Source of the DNA: Xenopus tropicalis
Taxonomy: Eukaryota > Chordata > Amphibia > Anura > Pipidae
DNA length: 64,000 bases
Assembly: GCF_000004195.4 (NCBI RefSeq)
Contig: NC_030678.2
Location: forward strand, 136,732,547 to 136,796,546
Direction of reading: 5' to 3'
Shown here: one piece after another, positions 23,184 through 58,780 of the stretch
How positions within the stretch are numbered: position 1 is the stretch's first letter
Layout: every line of letters starts with the position of its first letter
The notes under the pieces: generated by a model
The model's database searches: none
Seen by the model: the letters and a program-made list of their open reading frames with translations, nothing else
What the model was told of the DNA's origin: nothing
Program-made: the position numbers and the translations under genes

Positions 23184-23335
23184 AAGTCTGGACTGGGATG
23201 TTAAATAGGCTCTGGCATTCCAAGTACACAGAGGCCCAAACAGCAACCCTCAGCCCAATAAATAGTGACTGTCTGTGGCACCTTACAGCAGCTTCTCTGG
23301 CATTTGCCAGAACCCACAGCTTGCCAGTCTGGACC
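23184..23335. mobile_element. Short hAT-like MITE, CAGTCCAGACTGG type
   Basis: ACAAGTCTGGACTGGGATGT on the left and GCCAGTCTGGACCTGAGG on the right are imperfect inverse ends. Internal phrases such as TCTCTGGCATTTGCCAGA are self-complementary. A related fragment lies near 63105-63160. Confidence 0.5.
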
Positions 23336-24688
23336 TGAGGGTAAAGTAATAATAATAGTTGCAACGTTTACTCCATGTCTAGTAACTACAACTATAATGC
23401 TTGTAATGCCTGTTGTTACGTTCTAATGATTGTGAAGCTCAGACACATGGACTCAGCATTGATTTCTGGTAACGCATGTTTTATTATTAGTTGTACAAAA
23501 CACTCCAATAGTTCACACTGCACAACAAAGAGACATGGGACGTAGAGGTGAAGGCTCAACTCAGCAGCATGCACATACCTGGGTCACTATGGTTAGGGCT
23601 ATTACATTAGGATGGCATTGGTGCCACAGGCACCTTCTTCCTCTTGGCAATTAGAGGAAGTGATGCACAGCTTCCTGCTACCATACACACCAACATATAA
23701 GCAGACCCACAAGCTGTTTATTTGTGGAATACCCTGCGGTGCAAAGCTTAAAACCAGAACATATTGTTTTTTTTCCTGTTGTGCTTTAAAAATGTACATA
23801 CTGCTGAAGTCATGAGAGCAGATACAAGGTTTTCTGTATGGAAACTGATATTGGTATGGCCAGCTATTATAACAAGGCTGCTTAACTTTTTGCTTTGGTT
23901 TTCAGTATGCTATATCTTGAAGCAGATAATCTATATTGGCTAGTGGATAGTCATATAATAAAGAGCACTGGACTTCAAATAGTTTGGAACAATAAAACGA
24001 CTATGAATGTAGCACAGGGTCCATTGCAGGAGACAAGCTGACCGCCTCTGGAAAACAAGCCAATACATGGTTGGGTTTAATGTGGCTACCCTGCTTATTC
24101 CGAGTTTCAAGGTGTGGTTGGGTTTTTAATAGCAGCACTGTTGCGGTTTTTACAAGTATAAAATATGAAGGAGTGCGTGACGTGTCCACAAAAAACCAAG
24201 GCCATGTCATACCAAGCGAGTGTGGGATTCATCATTTGGTAAGATGTCACTAGTATTCTGCAGTAGCTATGCAATACAGTGTGATCCTTGTCATCAGCAT
24301 TTTGGAATAAGTTCCACAGTCCCAATCTTCAGTTCATGTTTCGTTGTGTTCTGGGGTGCAGACACAGAATCCAACATACAAGTATTGTGCAGGGGGGAAT
24401 GTCCAGAATTTAGTGTGATTTCTACAGGTTGCTTAGTACTTTGCCTGTGGTTTCTGTCACCATGTGCTAACAATCTCACACACGCAAACATACACACACA
24501 CACAATGAGTTACACACATGCAAACATACAGATCACATTTTTCATATGTAACTTTTCTCCTCATAGTTCCTCACACTACAATGCTCTCCCAAATCCCCAT
24601 TGTCACATTGAGTATCCATCATCTTCCAAATGAAATAGCTAATAAACAATGAACATGAGAAGCTTCTGTGCATCAGGGGAGACCTGAC
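23336..24688. other. Non-coding region between repeats and the c1ql4 3' end
   Basis: A CA-rich tract lies at about 24475-24530. I see no gene. Confidence 0.4.
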
Positions 24689-24702
24689 TTTATTCCTTTA
24701 TT
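24689..24702 (-). promoter_or_regulatory. Tandem polyadenylation signals of c1ql4
   Basis: AATAAA occurs on the minus strand at 24702-24697 and again at 24694-24689, about 250 bp downstream of the c1ql4 stop codon. They are the first such signals after the stop, so a 3' UTR of about 260-290 bases is likely. The cleavage site is inferred. Confidence 0.6.
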
Positions 24703-24947
24703 CTGAAAGGTCCTGCATTAGATCACACTGTAATGAGAGTCCATTAAATCTCCGGTGTGCCAGAGGAACTGCCAGCATTGGTGAGCATGCTGGCTATTCC
24801 TAACACGGATGGGGATAGTGAGAAATATGTCCTGTAGTGTCCCGTGAGGTAAGGGGAAATGGATCAAGGACGTGTGTTTACTGGAGCAATGCTCTGCAAG
24901 TCTCTGGCAGGGTAGGGATTATGGAGCACTTAAGTTCATCTGCCATT

Positions 24948-48188
<23,241 letters not shown>

Positions 48189-49195
48189 ATTTGCTCCAAA
48201 CACAAAGAAAAATGCTCCTTGTCCCTCTAGCACAGCCTCTCCCAAGAGAAGCAATAAGGAATTGCACCTGTTGCCCACTCTGGCAGGCAGTGCCCAGTCC
48301 TGTCCCACTTAGCACCTGAGCACTGAGTGGAGATGAGGGAGATTGTCCTGGGTGCAGCGCGGTGTATCCCTTGTCTACAGCCTATAATGCAGATATGTAG
48401 CTCCAGGGCTCCTTTCTTCATGCTAGTTCATATGGGTATAATGTGCGACTCTCCTCCAGGCGCTTGTGCAACTCTGCTCAGATGCGAACGATAAGGGAGG
48501 TCTGAGGAGGAAAAGATGTGTGAACTGTCTTTAAGGGAATCAGAGCGACCTCTGGTGCTATTAGGGAGGAGGAGAGCTCAGCTGCCTGCAGGCACACTGT
48601 CTTCTCCCATCCCATCCTATGCAAAGCAGCTCTCTCTTCATTTACATGGGAGAAAGGCAGATTGGCATAGACAGGGATCCTTTCAGGGCAAGTATGAGGA
48701 GGGGGAGTGGAAAAGTTTCTCTATCCCTAGTAAAGATATTTACAGCACACTCTTGTACAATACTGGCAAACAGCTACAGTAAGACCACCAGAGACAGGAC
48801 AAGTAGCAGGAGTTCAAAATGTGGCTGTTATCAGATCCCCTGTGCCCCAGCTGTTCCCCAGTATTCCAATGATTTCTTTGTGATTGGGAAGACACAACAA
48901 AAGGCAGAGAAGTACAATTTCTTGCACTGAATGGACGGAGACAAGTGTATCCCGAGCAAAATGAAAGGAAAGCAGTAGGTGAATTGAAAAAGAGGCTGAA
49001 CAAGTTAAGAGAAAAGTGGAGAACATTAAAAATCAGGAAAGAGTAGGGAGCGTTGACATGTCTGTTTATGTAATAACGTGACATAGCACCAGCTTTCCAA
49101 GTGTTTTAAATACAATTTCACCTGCTATCAAATAATGTTTTCCTGGGGGATGAATAAATACTGATAAAAATAAAGACACTTATAATCAAAACCGT
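48189..49195. other. Presumed c1ql4 promoter and upstream region
   Basis: This is the region upstream of c1ql4 on the minus strand. I find no TATA box in a convincing place and no exon. A minus-strand frame at 48227-48421 could be an upstream ORF if transcription starts beyond it. Confidence 0.35.
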
Positions 49196-49199
49196 GCGT

Positions 49200-49600
49200 C
49201 TCTGCAGTTGATGCAATTGTTGAATTGATTTTATGCACTGAATTTACTGGCAAATCTGCTGTTAATGCAGTGCTCAATATCCATTTCTGTAGTGATCTTA
49301 CTGGAATGTCTGGGGTCAATGCAGTGCTTTTTATTTCTGCAGTGCTCTTACTGACTTGACTGGGGTTAATGAAGCGCTCACAAGCATATGGGGTTAAAGC
49401 AGTGCTCAGTATCCATTTCTGCAGTGATATTATTGGCATGTCTGGGTATAATGCAACTCTCTGAATCAATGTTCTGCATTGAAGTTACTGGCATTCTGGG
49501 GTAATGCAGTTCTCATTATCCATTTCCTGCAGTGATAGTACTGGCATGTGTGAGGTTAATGCAGTTTTATCTGCAATAATCTTACCAGCATGCCAGGGTT
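49200..49600 (-). repeat. Degenerate tandem array, inverse of the array at 44.3-45.5 kb
   Basis: About six to seven units carry TTACTGGCATGTCTGGGGT, TAATGCAGTGCTCA and ATCCATTTCTGCAGTGAT, which on the minus strand are the phrases of the array at 44455-45545. Confidence 0.75.
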
Positions 49601-50386
49601 ATTCATTGGTCGTTATGGCAAAAGTGAAGGCATGGACTACATTTTTTTGGTTAAACTTTTTTGGTAGGGGGTGCAAGTTTTTCTTTTGCCCTAAATGTTG
49701 TTGAGATTGTTCTGAAGAATGTCTGTTAGAAAAAAAAATATGTATATTTATTGCTTCTTTTTATCCCCCCACCCCTGTAATTAATATTTGCACTGAGACA
49801 AAACCTGCAAGCCTAGAGATGTTTGGCTTATGCTTTATATGCAAGGTTTATATTTTCCCAAAGCAATTAAGTACTTTCTGTAGCTCCCTGTCTCTGCATT
49901 AGGATTGATTAAGGACTGACAGTTCCAGCGGGAACCACCTAGGGGTGCAGCAAAAGATCATAAACCCCATCTCATTCCAGGCTGATTAGCAATTAATCAA
50001 TTAAAAAGGCTTCTCTGGACAGATGTGTCTCCCAGGGTTCCATGAAATGGGTCAGCAGGTCTCTCATTTAGCCACCTCCAGAAAGCTCTGATCTTTATGT
50101 GAGCTCCCTGCACCAGGTGCACTCTGGGAGCCTGTCTCTGGCCTGTGGAACTGCACTCTTTTTTTCTGTACATTTTACTCAGTTGTGCAGGTATAGGGAG
50201 ATTATATTTACATTGCATTATTAAATCTGCCTGCTATACCAAAACAGCTATGGATCACATGGAATGTGTGTTCCACCTAGAGGCTCCTATTATTAGTCCA
50301 GCAGTCACCTTTGCCTCCTTGGTATCGGGCTCTGACATCTAGGAAAATAGGGCCAAAAGTTTTTTCTAAAAAAAAATTCTAGTACA
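49601..50386. other. Non-coding region, no gene seen
   Basis: Unique AT-rich sequence with short frames only. Confidence 0.35.
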
Positions 50387-50709
50387 GGTATGGGACCCGT
50401 TATCCAGAATGCTCGGGACCTGGGGTTTTCCGGATAAGGGGTCGTAATTCGAATCTACTACCTTACGTCTGCTAAAAACATTGTTTAAACAGTAATTAAA
50501 CCCAATAGGATTGTTTTGGCTCCAATAAGGATTAATTATATCTTAGTTGGGATAAAGTACAAGGTACTGTTTTGTTATTACAGAGAAAAAGGAAACCATT
50601 TTTAGAAATGTGAATTATTTGATTAAAATGGAGTCTATGGGAGATGGCCTTTCCATAGTTCGGGACTTTCTGGATAATGGGTTTCGGATAAGGGGTCCAA
50701 TACCTGTAC
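50387..50709. mobile_element. TACAGGTATGGGA-type palindromic MITE, best-preserved copy
   Basis: It starts TACAGGTATGGGACCCGTTA and ends CCAATACCTGTA. Inverse inner pairs include TTATCCAGAA / TTCTGGATAA and CCGGATAAGGGGTC / TTCGGATAAGGGGTCC-type words. It is the cleanest of four copies in this window. Confidence 0.8.
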
Positions 50710-51051
50710 AGCTAACACTTCCCTCTCATTCCCATAGGATTGTTAGCCAATGCACCACTCTGTCTTATTATAATAGAACAAGAGGAGAAATATGGGAGGG
50801 ATAAGGAGGTTTATGGCCAGCCAAGCTTAGAGAGAATAGAGGCAAGGCTGGACATCCATTAGGTAAAAAGAAATAATATTACATTCACTACTTTATATTT
50901 GCTTCCAATTAATTTGAAGGCAATAGTAGACTACTAGTGTCCATTTAAAGCCATATGTACCAATACTACATTTTTTGTACAGATGGTAAAATATTGCTAT
51001 TTAACTATCTGCACCCTTTTCAGTTTATCAGCCGTACCTTTGTGCATTTTT

Positions 51052-51145
51052 AAAAATCCATGTACTGTAGGCAAAATTCAGCTTCATAGGAAGGGTCAAA
51101 AATCCATGGACGTACTACTGTAGGCAAAATTCAGCTTGATAGGAA
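51052..51145 (+). repeat. Two-copy tandem duplication
   Basis: TACTGTAGGCAAAATTCAGC, preceded by AAAAATCCATG and followed by TTCATAGGAA or TTGATAGGAA, occurs twice, about 60 bp apart. Confidence 0.75.
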
Positions 51146-54100
51146 ATAATGCCTTTGTAAGGCTTAGGCTTCATAGCATGTGTGACCACTTAATTATTCC
51201 TATGGGGGTATTTAAAAGTAAATGTTAATAGGATCCTTTAACATGAAGGCTGTTGTTAAGAATTCCCAGGTGCACGTGTGAGTTGGGGGGGTGGATGGAA
51301 CATGTTCCCGATGGAAATGAAAGTCTATTGAAATTGTTTAGGATTAGAGAGTTTGAACAAGTGGGCGAGATTAATAGTAATAGCTTCATACTTAAATTAC
51401 AGGTCTATTTGTATGCAGCACAGTACACAAAGTTTTTTTGGTGGAGTGAGTCCCTGAGCTATCAAGTTTACAGCCATGATGATGTGCTTGCCAGTGTGCT
51501 GGCATGTTCTGCAGCTCTGCAATAGAAGGGATCCCTACTTACATTTTCAGGCCCCCCCATATAAACCATGCTCCCCAGCACCTACCATTATGTTCCACTG
51601 CTGGAGACCAAAAAGAAGCCAAACCTTCAAAGGAAGTGGTCACCACCAACAAAAAACATATGGCACAGTTATCCAGGATGGCTAGACAGTAGGGGAGTTT
51701 ACCCTATGGATTTTTACAGACCCAAATGCAATTGGGAGGATGGACACAGCAGCTGCAGTCAGCTACTGTATATAGGATTGCCACCTTTTGTGGCATGGAA
51801 GGGTAGGGGTAGGCAATGTTGGCGATGGGACGTGACATTTCATGGGTTAGTGCTATTCTCTGGGCAGGTTGATTGCCATTTCATTCACTTCAGAGTCCTG
51901 CCTGGATTTCCTAATGTAGAAATCTGGCCAGGCAGTTTTTACCTGGACAGCCCTTTTTTTGAAAAACTAGACACGTGCAGTCCAACTGTTAATGATATAG
52001 CAGCCTTTTGCATGGATAGCCATGGACTGGAAAATGTTGGCTTCTGACCTTTTAGCATGATTAAGTTATAAATAAGAAAAAAGTATAGTGCATTAATTAA
52101 GGTAGCAATAGCAGAACCCAACCTTGCTTTGCATTTACATGACAGATTTAATAACAAATAGGTTTGTCTGTCAATCCCCATAGGGTGTATCTGTGTAACT
52201 GCACCTATTCTATGTGTTACAAGCTACATATGGCAATCAACACAAAGCAGAATGTGTATGATATGTGAGAACATGTTTGTGAGACTATAAAAATATCTCT
52301 TTATCTGTAAATACAATCATTAGCACACTGACATTTCCTTCTTTAAATAACAAACCAGAAACTAACAAACAAGAGACTACATACATAATGATATATACAT
52401 TTATACAGAAAGTACACGGTGTGTATCTGAGATGGGTCACTTATAAGGAGACAGCATTCTTCCCAGAGTAGTGTATACTAATTATAATAATAGTGATATT
52501 GATAGGGATGTGTTCAGTGGTATTCTATGTCTAAACCTCTAATCATAACCTTTCCCATACACCCTGTGTCAAAATATACAATGCTCACAGATTCACAGGA
52601 GCCCACAGTCTCTATACTAAAGTACAGTTGTACTTGGGCAGTCCCTAGGTATGGCAGAACAAACATTAAATCTCAAACCAGAAAAATAAATACCAAAGCA
52701 CAGTAATCTGTGGTTGAAGGAGAAAACCCAGTAATATAGCACCAAAAAGCTTGCAGTCTAATTTCTATATATAAATTAGATGCAACATCTGAAGACAAAT
52801 ATTTATCCATTGGAAGGCTTTAATGATTTATTTATTGGTGCAGTGTGGGATAACTGCGGTTTTATTTTACATAATCACTGGGATTAAACACTTTTGTCAG
52901 AGCAATTATACAGTATAAGCACCAAACGTGATTGGCTTCAAAATCAAAGCCCTAGTCTCTCCGTGGCATACTGTTATAGCACCAGTGGGGGGTCTATTTA
53001 TCTAAATCTCTGAGAGCCAAGACTTGCTATTCGCTGTGTTTGGATTTAGTCTCTTCATGTACATCAATGACTTTATACAGACTTACCCCTTTTGTTTTTA
53101 TTATCTCTTATTCTCTCTTCATTGGTATTCTTTACTTTGCCGTCCTAACTCTTTATCTTGTTCATCAGACTCATTATTTTCTTCTGGTGTCTTCTTGTTC
53201 TGTCTCTCCGGGTTCTGCTTAATAAATCCTGCAAATGCCCACAGGAGTACCTAGTGATCTTGTGCGATAGGGCTTTGATGGTCAGCATTATTTATTTGTT
53301 TTGTAAAGTATACTGCAGCGTTATTCAGGGATGCCACTTCGGAAATGACAAAACCAAAAAGACATGGGCTGAAACAAGTGGGCCTGGCAGGGTTGCTGGT
53401 ATAGGAAGACAATCAGACAATATAGTACAATGAATGGGTGGTAGGCTTTAAGCACTCACATGTGTCGACCCGCTTAGTCCCCTCTCTGTAAGCGCATACC
53501 TTCTGCCCCTTGATCTCTCACTCTGGTGGTTATTTATCACTCTTATTTAGAAGTGTAAGAGGCCATGTGGCAGCACTGTATGTATTATTAACTTGAAGGG
53601 GAGATACAGCAAGAACATCCTCGTTATCCCTAACAGAGCTTGATTAATCACCCCTCTGTGTGTTCTTCTGTTCTCCTTGTGTATACTGTAGGCATTAGTC
53701 TCCTGCTCTTTGCATGTATGCGGCACCATTCAGGCATTGTCATATTACATTAGACTTGATTGGATATTTACCATCTTTACCAAAGTACATGCATAGAGAA
53801 TAAAGGTAGAAAATATATAAATAAATGGAGTGCAGACCAAACACAGCAGGAAGTTTCAAGAAAGATTCTACAGTTTAGCAGTCCTGGAAAGGTGACTGTA
53901 CTCAATTATTATTATTTTAAAGGAGCAAATATCTCTGATTTTTTTGTTAGCAACAAGGAAATGAAAGGCATAGCAAGCATATTATATGTGTAAATATGCA
54001 TAAAGCGTAAAAAAGAGGTAAATAATTTATTTCTTTTGACTGGGGACTAAATTTGTATATCAATGCATGATTTACATAGGACTTTTTTCTCTAAACCATT

Positions 54101-54285
54101 TCACAGTAGTAATCTATGAGCAAACACTGGATACAAGCAGCAGAGTGGGACTCAAACCTGGCACCAGCAGTGACATCCTGCAAAGGGCAGAAGGCACCAA
54201 CTTGCACCACAAATTGCTTCCAGGTATTAAGAAATGGCAATGAAAGAGAATGAAGTGCAGGAGGAACTATATATGATTTTGAGTG
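51146..54285. other. Non-coding region, no gene seen
   Basis: A 159-codon plus-strand frame at 51568-52047 and smaller frames nearby show no recognisable domain or splice context that I can support. An exon of an unknown gene cannot be excluded. Confidence 0.35.
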
Positions 54286-54289
54286 ATTT

Positions 54290-54620
54290 TGAGCACATTG
54301 CGCGGTGTTGCTAAGTTTTTTTTTACCAGCAGTGCAATTTTTTCCCCCATAATTCCAGGGTGATTGTGGCCACAAGGGGGTGTTGCTCTCGATTGCATTC
54401 AATGAATCAAAATATGTGCAATTGCTCTTGCACTCTGACGCAGCTAGGGTACAGCTGTGTTCTGATTTTGTCACTTTATCTGACTGACATCAGTGCCTGA
54501 CTCTTAAGACAGAAGGGTGCTGCATCTACTGATGCAAGTACTGTACATTTAACAAATGGGATTTTTTTGTGCAACTTGACTGCAGCTGTATTTTTAGTTG
54601 TTAGTGAGCCCTATAGTGTG
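54290..54620. repeat. Diverged repeat rich in TGCAATT/GTGCAACT words
   Basis: It contains GCAGTGCAATTTTTTCCCCC, GTGCAATTGCTCTTGCAC and GTGCAACTTGACTGCAGC, and resembles 21950-22110 and 36660-36920. A 127-codon minus-strand frame overlaps it and is not supported as a gene. Confidence 0.4.
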
Positions 54621-54845
54621 CAGTGACATGTACCTGCCAGAAGGATGTTGTAATGACAAAGTTGCTTTTTACTGTAAAACAAAAGAATTTTAGAAGGCAG
54701 TTGCATGACAACGCAGAAGCATGAGAAGGATGATGCTACGTGATTATATTGGAGTTATATGATTTTCTGGGGGCTTGGGGTACTTTTGCACCGAGTGCCA
54801 CCCTAATCATTGATTTTCTAGGGACCACATGTGACTCTCCAGGAC

Positions 54846-54932
54846 TGTTTACATGCTGAGTAAAGTAAAGTTTGTAACTGGCCCATATTCAACATAGTAT
54901 AGACACAAACTTTACTTTGCTATGCATGTGAA
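54846..54932. repeat. Inverted repeat, about 29-bp arms
   Basis: CATGCTGAGTAAAGTAAAG with TTTGT pairs with ACAAACTTTACTTTGCTATG and CATG across a loop of about 30 bp, with three mismatches. Confidence 0.65.
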
Positions 54933-56022
54933 CAGTTCAAAACAGAAGCAAGTGATCCCTGGGAAAAGACTGAAGACAGTGGTGCAGCAACCAGTGGAAA
55001 AGTAGAGGCAGGGATACAATTCTATAGCAAGTGAATGAAACAAGAGAGTTGCCTAAATGATCACAAAATGATCTCCAACATTGGACAGCAGCAAATAATG
55101 TTCTCAGTGTTTGTAGAGCAATAAATACTTTATGTATCTTAAGTTTAGCCATAAGTTTGGCTAAACACAGTGTTATGGGACTGAGGCAGGTTCTGCCTAT
55201 TGGTAGGAGAGAACATAGGACCAGTCTCCCTCCCAGTCTTATCCACGTACCTCTATTTCTAATTCTGCTCTCTAAATCTTTGTGACACCCATTTGCAGGA
55301 AAGGGTTTTAAAGTGGGGTTTAAATAAGGCTCCAGATTAACCAGTTCCATGGTGTGCGCAGTGCCTTTTCATCCAGATTGCTCTTTTAAATTCACACACC
55401 CCTCACTGCAATCTGTCGGTTCCTCTGAACCGCGCTGACCATCTCCTGTGCCAGTCTTAGTCTCTGCTAATAGCTATTGACAGTCAGGTCGGTAAACAGC
55501 ACAGTCTCCTCTATGCGCCAAGATGACTTTCCGATGGGCTTTGTTTGCTTTACATAATTAGGAAAGCATAAATATTAATTACATGTAATCAGGTAAAGAG
55601 AAAGGTGCATCGTTTTCAGTGGAGGAAAGAACCATTCTAAAGGTTTTCCTTTACTTTCTGGGTACCCTTTCTATTGGATTCTAATGGCCCAAAGAGTTAG
55701 TGGTCTAACAACAGACAGGGGCATAATTAGACAAGGAATGGGGGGACCTGTAGCTTATTAATATTCTGCTGGCTCTATAATATTTTAATAGCATTCATGT
55801 CTGCCCCTAATTTGTCCCTAGGGGGGCTTTACTCCCCTCTGAGCCACGGGGTTACTCTGTGGTAATATAGACCATTAAAGTGACATTAATCTATGGGGAT
55901 TGCAATTTGGGCAGATTTATGGCTGCATGTGCTCTCGATCAATATAAATCTACAAAACCAAGTAATGTTTCTCCTCCTATTGTTCCCACCCAGTGAATCA
56001 GTGACAGTAATAGAACTCTCCC
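54933..56022. other. Non-coding region, possible diverged hAT fragment
   Basis: About 55727-55870 contains CAGGGGCATAATTAGACAAGG, similar to CAGGGGCATAACTA ends. The 137-codon minus-strand frame at 54937-55350 shows no domain. Confidence 0.35.
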
Positions 56023-56023
56023 T

Positions 56024-56400
56024 TTAAAGGGGACCTGTCACCTTTAGAAATAATTCCAAATCCTTTTCATCATATTAGTTGAGCAAAATTAACTTTATTT
56101 ACCCTACATAAATTATATAAATCTTGTTTTCCTCAGTCTTACAAGTCCACAGTCACAGCCAGCAAGCAGCTGCCATTTTGTAAACACTGTTATTATTACA
56201 TCCCAAAACCTTGTTTATGCTCCACAATCTAGAACCTGATGCCCATGCTCATGTACCAGATACATAAATGCAATGACATCTAGAAGGGCTGAATGAAAAG
56301 TGACAGTAACTATGCCTGAGGCATAGAGGCGGCACAGGCAATAATGTGATTGACAGCTCAGATTTTTTAAATACATTTATAACAGGTATGGATGTTTTAA
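56024..56400 (+). mobile_element. T2/Kolobok-type element, left end TTAAAGGGGACCTGTCACC
   Basis: TTAAAGGGGACCTGTCACCTTT is the characteristic start of a frog T2 family with TTAA targets. The interior includes CCAGCAAGCAGCTGCCATTTTG. The right end is not clear, so the extent is approximate. Confidence 0.6.
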
Positions 56401-56669
56401 TGAAAAAAGACTTTGGGTTTCATGTTTAATATGCAAAAAAATGTTTTGGTTTTTTTTGGGAAAAAATCTAAAAAGGCAACCAGTACGAAACTCTGGGCAA
56501 CAGCAATTCTCTCACAGGTCTCTCACAGATTTAAGTGTTTGCCATTAGTAACACTGTATAATGATATTTTGTTACAACGCACATGTAACTTTACCCAGTT
56601 TGACTAGATTTACACACATGACATTTGTTTAATAATTATGTTGCTTAATAATTATAGTTATGTTAACTT

Positions 56670-56971
56670 TAAGGGCTCTGGCACACTCGGGAGTTTAGTC
56701 GCCCGCAACCACGATTTGCGGAAATTGCCGAAGTTGCCTCGAGAGGCAACTTCGGAGATTGCGCCGCCGCGTATGCCATCCTACCGGCGATTTACATTTT
56801 CGCCAGTGGGATGTCATATCGGGGGGGCCATTTAACTGTTTCCTCTTTGCATCATCTTAGGGCTCTGGTACACAGGGAGATTAGTCGCCTGCCACAAATC
56901 TCCCTTGTTGCGGGCGACTTATCTCCCTGGGTACCAGAGCCCTAAGATGATGCAAAGAGGAAACAGTTAAA
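56670..56971. mobile_element. AGGGCTCTGG foldback pair with flanking inverted duplication
   Basis: Bases 56671-56820 are a left half related to 16899-17240. From 56831 to 56971 a second palindrome runs TTTAACTGTTTCCTCTTTGC to its exact inverse at 56952-56971. The AGGGCTCTGGTACACAGGGAG foldback lies in its centre. Confidence 0.75.
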
Positions 56972-57835
56972 CGGTTTTAAATGTAGTATTCTAGTGTTCT
57001 GCCTGAAAGAGTCTCTTAATGTTCTGCATGGAGTCGTTTGTATCGTTCTGTATAGAATAGGGATTTAATGCTCCGTATGCACAACTCTAATAATGTACTG
57101 CATGGAGTAGGTTTGAGGGTGTATTCTTTATTAAGTAGGCTAATATTGTTTTGCATAGAGAAGGGTAATCCTGTTCTTCATGGGGTAGGCTCAAAACTAT
57201 CTTTTTTTAGGGGGGTGACTGTAGCAGAGATTGTGGAAAGGTTAATCAAAACAGGCCCTTAGAGTAGTTTGAAAAATAGGCTCACGTTTTCTGCATGGAA
57301 TACTAGCTTTGTCTGCCCTGGTATATTCTGATGGAGTCTGAGCATGTTTGATTATATGGATTTAGAATACAAATGTAGTCTGCCACTGCATTAATGTATA
57401 ATTTTGTTAGTTCAGAAGCAAACTGTGCTGGAGTGTTTTGTACAGTTACAGTGTGGGGATTTATCTTCATTGTGTAGGAAGCTCTTGAGACATGAATAAA
57501 AGTAGTTTAGACCAGGTAGTCACATTTCTTACATCCCTAGAAAAGGATGTAAGCCCCTTGTCTGCAGGAAGAAGTGTGCAAAAGGCCTTACATTATTTCC
57601 ATATAAGAAGTGAAACAACGATCTGCAACAAGAACATCAGGATATTTCTGTTGTAAAGGTTTCTGTTTCTACTTTTCAAGCACATGCATGTAAGTAACCC
57701 TATGTGTTCTTACCTAGTGAGGCGTAAATTACAATATAGAGAGCTCTATGCATGTAGGGGAGGGTTTGCAGGCAAGCTTTGGGTGTATTCATGCTTAAAT
57801 AACGGTGGCCTGTCCTACTGGCAGAATTGAGGAAT
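56972..57835. other. Non-coding region, loosely repetitive
   Basis: About 57000-57320 contains spaced variants of GTTCTGCATGGAGTAGG (roughly 35-50 bp apart), a degenerate tandem repeat. Nothing else is recognised. Confidence 0.45.
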
Positions 57836-57837
57836 TC

Positions 57838-58072
57838 ACTAGTGTCTTTGCACTAACACATTTGCTGGTGTCAGCACTAACACATTCACTAGTGTCTTTG
57901 CACTAACACATTTGCTGGTGTCAGCACTAACACATTCACTAGTGTCTTTGCACTAACACATTTACTGGTGTCAGCACTAACACATTCACTAGTGACAGCA
58001 CTAACACATTCACTGGTGTCTTAGCACTAACACATTCACTAGTGTCTTTGCACTAACACATTTGCTGGTGTC
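57838..58072. repeat. Minisatellite, unit about 25 bp in 50-bp pairs
   Basis: Alternating CACTAACACATTCACTAGTG and CACTAACACATTTGCTGGTG units with TCTTTG or TCAG linkers, about nine copies. Confidence 0.9.
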
Positions 58073-58294
58073 TTAGCTGACACTGTCTTGTGTGACTGCT
58101 GGTTGGCAAAGCACTGGGGTGCTCTGCGAAATAATAGTTGACTTTGTATTAATGGAATAAAAAGTTGACCTTCAAGACCCTGTGTTGTTCACACCTTTTA
58201 GTCCCTCATTGTTCACCCCCTGCATTGTTTACAGCTCAGACTGTAAGCACCCATATTGTTCACCTGTTCACACCTCAGACTGTAAGAGCAGTGC

Positions 58295-58780
58295 CAGCAC
58301 CTGTGTGTGTCATACTCTGCCTGCCCAATGCTGCCTGTGTGTGCCATACTCTGCCTGCCCTACCTTGCCTGTGTCTGCCATACTCTGCCTGCCTTATGCT
58401 GCCTGTGTGTGTCATACTCTGCCTGCCCTGTGCTGCCTGTGTGCGCCATTCTTTGCCTACCCTATGCTTCCTGTGTGTGCCATACTCTGCCTGTCCTATG
58501 CTGGATGTGTGTGCCATACTCTGCCTGCCCTATGCTGCCTGTGTGTGCCATACTATGCCTGCCCTATGCTGCCTGTGTGCCACACTCTGCCTGCTCTATG
58601 CTGCCTGTGTGTGCCATACTCTGCCTTCCCTATGCTGCCTGTGTGTGCCATACTCTGCCTGTCCTATGCTGGATGTGTGTGCCATACTCTGCCTGCCCTA
58701 TGCTGCCTGTGTGTGCCATACTCTGCTTGTCCTATGCTGGATGTGTGTGCCATACTCTGTGTGCCCTATGCTGGGTTTTG
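58295..58780. repeat. 34-bp minisatellite open in all three forward frames
   Basis: About fourteen units of CTGCCTGTGTGTGCCATACT followed by CTGCCTGCCCTATG. Since 34 is not a multiple of three and the unit lacks forward stops, long frames of 163-222 codons run in every forward frame. I treat none of them as a gene. Confidence 0.92.

Noticed and set aside
22847..23338. 163-codon frame
   Set aside because: It crosses from unique DNA into a hAT-like repeat, and has no domain, no splice context and no recognisable protein.
54091..54474. 127-codon minus-strand frame
   Set aside because: It overlaps a diverged dispersed repeat (TGCAATT words) and lacks any recognised domain.
57838..58780. CRISPR-like repeat arrays
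   Set aside because: The repeats are head-to-tail minisatellites without unique spacers, in a vertebrate genome.
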